A stretch of 64,000 nucleotides of DNA, from NCBI RefSeq assembly GCF_014725735.1, contig NZ_CP061368.1:1999225-2063224 (forward strand). The letters run 5' to 3'. A model generated the notes under the pieces. That model made no database searches, was not told the origin of the DNA, and saw nothing but the letters and a program-made list of their open reading frames with translations. Positions 59,017 to 64,000 of this stretch are shown one piece after another. Source of the stretch: Wenzhouxiangella sp. AB-CW3. GTDB taxonomy: Bacteria > Pseudomonadota > Gammaproteobacteria > Xanthomonadales > Wenzhouxiangellaceae. The position numbers were made by a program, and so were the translations under genes. Position 1 is the first letter of the stretch; the number at the start of each line of letters is the position of its first letter.

Positions 59017-59021
59017 GGCAC

Positions 59022-60029
59022 TCAGGCCTCCTCAAGCTTGAAACTGGTGTCGCGGACCTGCTCGACCCGCTCCTGAATCTTGATCGCATAGCGATCGCGG
59101 GAAACACCGACCGTGCCGCGAAAGCAAGGCACGCCCTCGACGATGACCGGTACGGTTTCGGGCAAATCCACCGGAATAACATCGCCCGGGCGCATTCGCA
59201 CCAGGTCACGCACAGTTAATTTCTTGCGGCACAACTCGGCCTTGATGCCGACATCGGCGCCGCGGATCTCGTCGCGCAGCGCCTTCATCCAGCGCTCGTC
59301 TTTTTCCATCCGGTCCGATGCCATGCCCGAATCCAGCGTCTCCCGGATTGGCTCCAGAGAGGAATAGGGGATGGTGACGTGAACTTCGCCACTGATGCCT
59401 TCCAGCTCGACGCTGAAACGCGTCACGACCACGATCTCCGACGGGCTGACGATATTGGCGAACTGTGGATTGATCTCCATGTTGCTGAACTCGAAATCCA
59501 CGTCCAGGGCCGGTTTCCATGCCTCGCTGAGATCCACGAAGATCTGGTTGCGCAGGCGCTCGATGACCCGCGTTTCGACCGGGGTGAACTCGCGCCCCTC
59601 GATACGCACGTGAAATCGTCCATCGCCGCCGAAAAAGGTATCGACCACCGCGAACACGAAGCGGGCATCCAGCACCAGCAGGCTGGTGCCACGCAACGGC
59701 CGCACTCGCATCAGGTTCAGGCTGGTGGGCACATGCAGCTGCCGCATGTACTCCTGGAACTTCATCATCTCCACGCCGGCCACCGAAATCTCGGCCGATC
59801 GCCGCAGCATATTGAACAGACCGATGCGGAAGTAGCGCGCAAAGCGTTCGTTAATCATTTCCAGCGTGGGCATGCGCCCGCGAACGATCCGGTCCTGGCT
59901 GGCGAAATCGAAACTCTGGACCTCACCCTCGACGGCTGCCCCGCCTTCGGTATCTACATCTCCGGAATCGACCCCGTGCAGTAAGGCATCGATTTCGTCC
60001 TGGTCAAGAATATCGCTGCGATTGCTCAT
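59022..60029 (-). CDS. fliM: Flagellar switch protein FliM
   Basis: FliM (335 residues) is the C-ring protein that receives CheY-P and changes the direction of rotation. The CheY-binding peptide is at the N-terminus (ILDQDEIDALLHGV, residues 7-20). The middle domain includes LNLMRVRPLRGTSLLVLDA and FFGGDGRF, and the C-terminal SpoA-type domain GDVIPVDLPETVPVIVEG. Length and arrangement are ordinary. It lies 12 bases after fliL. Confidence 0.97.
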   Translation of the reverse strand: MSNRSDILDQDEIDALLHGVDSGDVDTEGGAAVEGEVQSFDFASQDRIVRGRMPTLEMINERFARYFRIGLFNMLRRSAEISVAGVEMMKFQEYMRQLHVPTSLNLMRVRPLRGTSLLVLDARFVFAVVDTFFGGDGRFHVRIEGREFTPVETRVIERLRNQIFVDLSEAWKPALDVDFEFSNMEINPQFANIVSPSEIVVVTRFSVELEGISGEVHVTIPYSSLEPIRETLDSGMASDRMEKDERWMKALRDEIRGADVGIKAELCRKKLTVRDLVRMRPGDVIPVDLPETVPVIVEGVPCFRGTVGVSRDRYAIKIQERVEQVRDTSFKLEEA

Positions 60030-60041
60030 GGGCTGCTCCGG

Positions 60042-60557
60042 CTACTGCAGTACAAAGCTGGTGAAGTAGACCTGCTCGACGTCATCAGGGGCATCCTGAT
60101 CACGCAGAATCTCGCGTATCTCCTCACGGGCGGCCTCGCGCAGCGCCTCGCGGGCTTCCCGCTCACGTATGGATTCGCGAGTCTGGTCGGAAAACAGCAT
60201 CAGCAGGTTGTTGCGAATGACCGGCTCATGCTCACTCACGGCCTCAATAATCTTCCGATCACGGGCCATGACCTGAACCGTGACCTGCAGAAACCGCACA
60301 GTGCCCGAATCTTTCAGATTGGCAATAAAGGGGGGATCGAACTCGTGGTATATCGGGGGACCGCTCGGACGGACTTCCTCCGTGGCTTCGGCATCGCCGT
60401 TCTCATCGTCGCCCAGAAGGTCGTCACTGAGTACAAAAAAGAGGGTGCCGGCGACAATCGCCGACATGAACAAACCAACCACCATGCTGATCAGCAGGAT
60501 CTTCATGATCCCGCCGGATTCCTTCACCGCGGGGGTTTCATTCTGACTTTCGGCCAT
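60042..60557 (-). CDS. fliL: Flagellar basal body protein FliL
   Basis: FliL (171 residues) is an inner-membrane protein that surrounds the stators and supports torque. One membrane helix (about 18-40, ILLISMVVGLFMSAIVAGTLFF) is followed by an acidic linker and the periplasmic stomatin-like domain (YHEFDPPFIANL to QVMARDRKIIEAV). The C-terminus EQVYFTSFVLQ is the expected end. It is the first gene after the perfect sigma-54 promoter sequence at 60608-60622. Confidence 0.93.
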   Translation of the reverse strand: MAESQNETPAVKESGGIMKILLISMVVGLFMSAIVAGTLFFVLSDDLLGDDENGDAEATEEVRPSGPPIYHEFDPPFIANLKDSGTVRFLQVTVQVMARDRKIIEAVSEHEPVIRNNLLMLFSDQTRESIREREAREALREAAREEIREILRDQDAPDDVEQVYFTSFVLQ

Positions 60558-60607
60558 TCCGGTTTCACTCCCTGGCTGGGTTGAATCACTGCGTCAACCC
60601 TATGGGA

Positions 60608-60622
60608 GCAAAAGCCGTGCCA
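60608..60622 (-). promoter_or_regulatory. Consensus sigma-54 promoter before fliL
   Basis: The minus strand reads TGGCACG-GCTT-TTGC, a perfect match to TGGCACG-N4-TTGC, with C before and T after as in the extended consensus. Transcription should start near 60597, about 40 bases before the fliL ATG. A 14-base perfect palindrome, TGCCAGGCCTGGCA (60618-60631), overlaps the -24 element. Confidence 0.8.
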
Positions 60623-60639
60623 GGCCTGGCAGGCGACTA

Positions 60640-60657
60640 GCGTCGGAAAACCGACGC
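60640..60657 (-). terminator. Hairpin after fliK
   Basis: GCGTCGG-AAAA-CCGACGC is a perfect seven-pair stem with a four-base loop, placed nine bases after the fliK stop and just before the fliL promoter. There is no U-tract, so it is a weak or factor-assisted terminator or a 3' stabiliser. Confidence 0.45.
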
Positions 60658-60666
60658 CGTCAGAAT

Positions 60667-61890
60667 TCAGGCATACAAATCCAGCAGTCCCTGGCCGGCT
60701 GTCGGGCGTGAAGCGGCCTGCTCGGCCTCGTCCGAGGCCTGCAGGCGTTGGCCCGACGGGGAATCTGAGCGTTCCTGCCCATCGCCTTGCTGACCCGCCT
60801 GCCCGGTACCCGAATCGGCCACGGAAGCATCGCTCATGTGCAAGCCCTGCCCTTCCAGCAGCTCGCGCAGGCGCGGCAGCATCTGTTCCAGCGCCTCTCG
60901 CACCTGGGCGTTGGCCGCACTCATCTGGATGCTGGCTTCCTTGCCCTGCACCTTGACACGAATATCGACCTGACCCAGTTCCGGAGGACGCAACTGAAGA
61001 CGCGCCTGTCCTCCTTCGCGTCGACTCATCCAGGCTACCCGTTCGAAAGTCTGCTCGGCTGCCGCGCGAGCCTCGGGGCTTGCCGGGGTCTGCGGAGGCA
61101 GGGCCTGCGACCGCAGGGGGCTGAGCGTACCGTTCAGCAGACCTGCCAGATCGGCGCGAGCGGCTGACGAAGAAGACTCTGCTCCACCCGCCCAGGCTGC
61201 CGGCAAGCGGCTTTCGGGACGGGCCTGAACGGGGTCGCGCAAAAACTGCACCGGTTCGCGTTCGCCCACCATGCGCTCAGGCTCCGCGACAATGCGATCC
61301 AGGCGCAGGTTCTCGGCCCGCGGAATACTGCGCTCGGTCTCGCCCTGAACTCGAGTTGTCGCAGCCGCAAACTGGCTGTTTGAGCCGACCTGTACCGGCC
61401 GTTCGTCGCGACCTGGAGCGTCCGGACGTGATACCGACTCGGCAGAGAGCCGATCCGATACCTGGTTGAGCAGCACGACCAGTCGCTCCCGGGCCGACTC
61501 GTCGCCTTCGGCCTGAGCCACCCGTGCTTGTTCGATCAGTCCGGCCAGCGTCTCCCCGATCGGTCCGGCGTCACGCAGATCGGTGACCAATTGCTCGAAA
61601 TCTTCAGCCAATGCCTCAGGATCAGCCAGCAGCATCTCGATCTGGACGATCCAGTCCATCAATTCCTGGTCGGGCATGCCGCCGGGCAACTGTTCGAAGA
61701 TATCCGGGTCCAGCGCATCGAGCGCGATCGGCATCTGCGTATCGGTGCCCTCCAGCGTCAGACCGGCTTCTCCCAGATCGGCAAAAAGCGCCAGAATCCC
61801 GGCCCAGGCCTCGCCATCGGCCTGCGGAGTAGCCGGTGATGCTGATCCGTTGGCGCCACCACTGCCGACAGCCTGCATGCCTGGAATCAT
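60667..61890 (-). CDS. fliK: Flagellar hook-length control protein FliK
   Basis: FliK (407 residues) measures hook length and triggers the FlhB switch. Conservation is low in the first 290 residues, which are rich in Ala, Gln, Pro and Glu. The C-terminal hook-length domain is recognisable as ARLQLRPPELGQVDIRVKVQ followed by QVREALEQMLPRLRELLEGQG. The start ATG at 61890 is directly after the fliJ stop. The gene is followed by a hairpin and then the fliL promoter, so two transcription units meet here. Confidence 0.88.
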   Translation of the reverse strand: MIPGMQAVGSGGANGSASPATPQADGEAWAGILALFADLGEAGLTLEGTDTQMPIALDALDPDIFEQLPGGMPDQELMDWIVQIEMLLADPEALAEDFEQLVTDLRDAGPIGETLAGLIEQARVAQAEGDESARERLVVLLNQVSDRLSAESVSRPDAPGRDERPVQVGSNSQFAAATTRVQGETERSIPRAENLRLDRIVAEPERMVGEREPVQFLRDPVQARPESRLPAAWAGGAESSSSAARADLAGLLNGTLSPLRSQALPPQTPASPEARAAAEQTFERVAWMSRREGGQARLQLRPPELGQVDIRVKVQGKEASIQMSAANAQVREALEQMLPRLRELLEGQGLHMSDASVADSGTGQAGQQGDGQERSDSPSGQRLQASDEAEQAASRPTAGQGLLDLYA

Positions 61891-61892
61891 GG

Positions 61893-62336
61893 TCAGATGC
61901 TCCGGTAGAGTGAATTGCCAAGCACCAGGTCATCGGTCGCGCGCTGCTCGGCACGATCCTCGTCCCGGGCTTCCTGCCGGCGACGTCGATCGGCCACCTT
62001 GGCAATCGCCTGCGTGCGCGAGCGCTTTTCCTTCCAGACCTGTAGCTGACGCTCGTAGTCATGGCGTGCGGCCTGGACCTGGTTTTCCTGCTGATCCACG
62101 GCCTGCTTGAGCCGATCCAGAAATGTGGCGTAGTTCTTCAACCAGGACGCCTTGACTTCCCCCTGGCGTGCCTGATCGAGCTCGCGATGGTAATTGGCCA
62201 GGTACTCGCGCAGATCGGCCAGCCGAGTCTCCTGGGCATCGAGTCGCTGTTGCAATGCCGCCAGCTGGCTTGAGGCCTCGTTCTGTTCGTTCTCGGCATG
62301 CCCGGCCACACGGTTCAGTCGCTCGGATCTTGTCAC
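61893..62336 (-). CDS. fliJ: Flagellar export chaperone FliJ
   Basis: FliJ (147 residues) is a coiled-coil protein that resembles the gamma subunit of F1-ATPase and turns within the FliI ring. Nearly the whole length is predicted helix with heptad patterns, for example LAALQQRLDAQETRLADLRE and YERQLQVWKEKRSRTQ. It starts with GTG 62336 after AAGGGGA; an ATG slightly upstream is in a frame that stops at once. The family is poorly conserved, and position between fliI and fliK supports the call. Confidence 0.88.
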   Translation of the reverse strand: MTRSERLNRVAGHAENEQNEASSQLAALQQRLDAQETRLADLREYLANYHRELDQARQGEVKASWLKNYATFLDRLKQAVDQQENQVQAARHDYERQLQVWKEKRSRTQAIAKVADRRRRQEARDEDRAEQRATDDLVLGNSLYRSI

Positions 62337-62399
62337 CTTGTCATCCCCTTTTCAGTCATCTGTCGAAATCTCGGCAATCCGCGTCTGCCCTACATACAA

Positions 62400-62414
62400 G
62401 CAAGTCATGTGCCA
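62400..62414 (-). promoter_or_regulatory. Sigma-54-like promoter at the end of fliI
   Basis: The minus strand reads TGGCACA-TGAC-TTGC, one mismatch from TGGCACG-N4-TTGC, at correct spacing. It overlaps the fliI stop codon and lies about 64 bases before the fliJ GTG, in a 68-base gap. It could start a separate fliJ-fliK transcript. Confidence 0.55.
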
Positions 62415-63772
62415 GACTGTCCGGACTCGGCCTCGGATCCCAATAATGCCTCCAGCTGCTCGAAGCTGTTGGCCAGCGGCACCGCCTCTTCACGCGTCTG
62501 ACGCAGGAAATCCAGCAGTTTCGGACGATAAGCGACGGCCTCGTCAATGCGTGGATCATTGCCCTGGCGATAGGCACCCACGGCAATAAGGTCTTCGTTC
62601 TGACGATAAGTGGCATGAATTTGCCGGAACCGGCGAACTTTTGCCTGGTGTGATTCGGAGGTGATATCCATCATCGATCGGCTGATCGAGGCTTCGACAT
62701 CAATGGCCGGATACACCCCGGACTCGGCCATCTGGCGCGACAGCACGATATGGCCATCCAGAATGGCACGCGAGGCGTCGGCAATCGGATCGGCACTGTC
62801 ATCGCCTTCGACCAGTACGGTGTAAAAGGCGGTAATCGAGCCGCCCCCCCGAACACTGTTGCCCGCACGCTCGACCAGTGTCGGCAAGCTGGTGAACACC
62901 GAAGGTGGATAGCCCTTGGTTGCCGGTGGTTCGCCCACGGCCAGGGCCACTTCACGCTTGGCCTGGGCGAACCGGGTCAGCGAATCCATCAGCAGCAGCA
63001 CCTTCAAGCCCTGATCGCGGAAGTGCTCGGCAATGGCCGTGGCCAGCCAGGCGCCGCGCATGCGCATCAGGGGAGCACGATCGGCCGGACTGGCCACAAC
63101 CACCGCCCGCCGCATCCCTTCCTTGCCCAGCGTGGATTCGACGAAGTCGGCCACTTCACGTCCACGTTCCCCGATCAGGCCAACCACGATCACGTCGGCC
63201 TCGGTAAAACGCGTCATCATGCCCAGCAGGGTGGACTTACCCACACCGGAACCGGCAAACAGGCCAAGACGCTGCCCCCGGCCCACGGTGAACAGGCTGT
63301 TGATGGCGCGAACCCCCACATCCAGTGGCTCACGGATCGGGGTTCGCTCCAGCGGATTGATGGTGTCACCCTGCAGACGGGTGCGAGATTCGGCGCGTAG
63401 CGGTCCGCGTCCGTCCAGCGGCTCGCCGGCGCCGTCGATGACCCGTCCCAGCAAGGCCCTGCCCGCCGGTGCATCCAGCACGCCGCCGCCGGGCATGACC
63501 CTGGCGTTCGGCGACAGCCCTCGTATTTCCTCGGTTGGCATCAGGTAGACGCTGTCTTCGGCAAAGCCCACGACCTCGGCTTCGATCCGCCGGTCGTGCT
63601 GATCAACCACCCAGCAGCGCTCGCCCAGGGCCGCTTCCACGCCGACCGCCTCCAGCGTCAGCCCGACGACCCGGCGTAGCCGACCATACGCTTTTACACT
63701 GCCTCCGGCGGCCGCAAGCGACCGTCGCTGTCTGAGACTGTCGGCCCAGCGTTTTGCTCTTGCCGAACTCAT
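62405..63772 (-). CDS. fliI: Flagellum-specific ATPase FliI
   Basis: FliI (455 residues) is the hexameric ATPase that unfolds and feeds export substrates, related to the F1 beta subunit. Walker A is [17 protein letters not shown] (about 170-186), Walker B is [20 protein letters not shown], and the [10 protein letters not shown] segment is typical of the family. The C-terminal domain binds chaperone complexes. Its start overlaps the fliH stop by four bases. Confidence 0.97.
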   Translation of the reverse strand: MSSARAKRWADSLRQRRSLAAAGGSVKAYGRLRRVVGLTLEAVGVEAALGERCWVVDQHDRRIEAEVVGFAEDSVYLMPTEEIRGLSPNARVMPGGGVLDAPAGRALLGRVIDGAGEPLDGRGPLRAESRTRLQGDTINPLERTPIREPLDVGVRAINSLFTVGRGQRLGLFAGSGVGKSTLLGMMTRFTEADVIVVGLIGERGREVADFVESTLGKEGMRRAVVVASPADRAPLMRMRGAWLATAIAEHFRDQGLKVLLLMDSLTRFAQAKREVALAVGEPPATKGYPPSVFTSLPTLVERAGNSVRGGGSITAFYTVLVEGDDSADPIADASRAILDGHIVLSRQMAESGVYPAIDVEASISRSMMDITSESHQAKVRRFRQIHATYRQNEDLIAVGAYRQGNDPRIDEAVAYRPKLLDFLRQTREEAVPLANSFEQLEALLGSEAESGQSGT

Positions 63773-64000
63773 TGATCGTCCTCGTCGCCGGCATCACCGC
63801 CTCGCGCCCGGTCGCTACCCAGCACACGCGTGGCGATCTCGGCAATACGCGATTCCAGCGTGGCATCGACTCTGGCACTGTTCGAGCTGACCCGGCAACT
63901 GCCACGCTCAAGCACCGGGTCCTCGCGGATATCCCAGGCGATCTCGCCTTCGGGATTGGCGAGCACCTCTCGAACCAGCCGGGCATCGTCGGGGTGCAGG
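63769..64000 (-). CDS. fliH: Flagellar assembly protein FliH, C-terminal part (cut by window edge)
   Basis: The last 76 or so codons of fliH; the gene continues beyond the right edge. FliH binds FliI and FliN and regulates the export ATPase. The visible part, [12 protein letters not shown] and [16 protein letters not shown], matches the C-terminal domain that binds FliI, followed by an acidic tail [13 protein letters not shown] at 63966 is internal and not the true start, since the frame continues to the edge without a stop. Confidence 0.88.
   Translation of the reverse strand, partial: LHPDDARLVREVLANPEGEIAWDIREDPVLERGSCRVSSNSARVDATLESRIAEIATRVLGSDRARGGDAGDEDDQ

Noticed and set aside
62843-62851. 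Run of seven C in fliI and a similar C7 in fleN near 51397
   Set aside because: Runs of seven lie inside conserved coding sequence with no alternative start nearby; too short to argue for phase variation, unlike the G9 in cheB.

Overview
The window is GC-rich bacterial chromosomal DNA, densely packed with genes and free of rRNA, tRNA, CRISPR arrays or recognisable insertion sequences. Gene content and order point to a motile, aerobic gammaproteobacterium. The flagellar/chemotaxis operon has the Pseudomonas-type order (fliHIJK, fliLMNOPQR, flhB, flhA, flhF, fleN, fliA, cheYZA, motCD, parC, parP, cheW). RoxA, YihG, the ppi-lpxH pair and the prfB-lysS pair also fit. A secreted protease ending in IFHDRFE recalls Wenzhouxiangella and other Xanthomonadales/Chromatiales relatives; that placement is from memory and only suggestive.

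Region 1 (1-13.1 kb): a YihG-type acyltransferase, a membrane Ser/Thr kinase with a C-terminal HAMP domain, a LysM lipoprotein (convergent), purB-roxA overlapping by four bases, the 2-oxoglutarate dehydrogenase genes sucA-sucB-lpdA, and an AcuI-type reductase. The sucB-lpdA and lpdA-acuI gaps each hold a large hairpin repeat built from short-period tandem heptamers.

Region 2 (13.1-23.1 kb): an orphan PilH response regulator, a peroxiredoxin, a cytochrome oxidase assembly group (DUF2909, SURF1, a CxxxC membrane protein, CyoE), gcvP coupled to cyoE, and a large exported subtilase.

Region 3 (23.1-32.3 kb): gyrA, divergent mtnA, an exported cyclophilin, lpxH (apparently starting with CTG), a FAD amine-oxidase-like protein, lysS and prfB. 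prfB carries the classical +1 programmed frameshift.

Region 4 (32.3-43.2 kb): a second chemotaxis cluster on the minus strand (MCP, cheW, MCP, MCP, cheR, cheD, cheB), followed by a divergent GGDEF/EAL gene. Two of the MCPs share nearly identical DNA in their signalling domains. All three end in FVRF, which looks like a CheR/CheB tether. A good FliA-type promoter precedes the first MCP.

Region 5 (43.2-64 kb): the main flagellar and chemotaxis operon on the minus strand, cut at the right edge inside fliH. Sigma-54-type promoter sequences lie before fliL (perfect consensus), fliJ and flhA, consistent with an RpoN then FliA hierarchy. CheB, CheR and CheD are absent from this operon and supplied by region 4. 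No gene-free stretch exceeds about 300 bases; the longest (about 41070-41341, 10265-10482, 25696-25926) are described as features. Nothing here is a clearly new defence or mobile system. The less ordinary signals are the heptamer-phased hairpins, three FliM/CheZ-like motifs in the CheA linker, the HAMP-tailed kinase, and the MCP sequence homogenisation.
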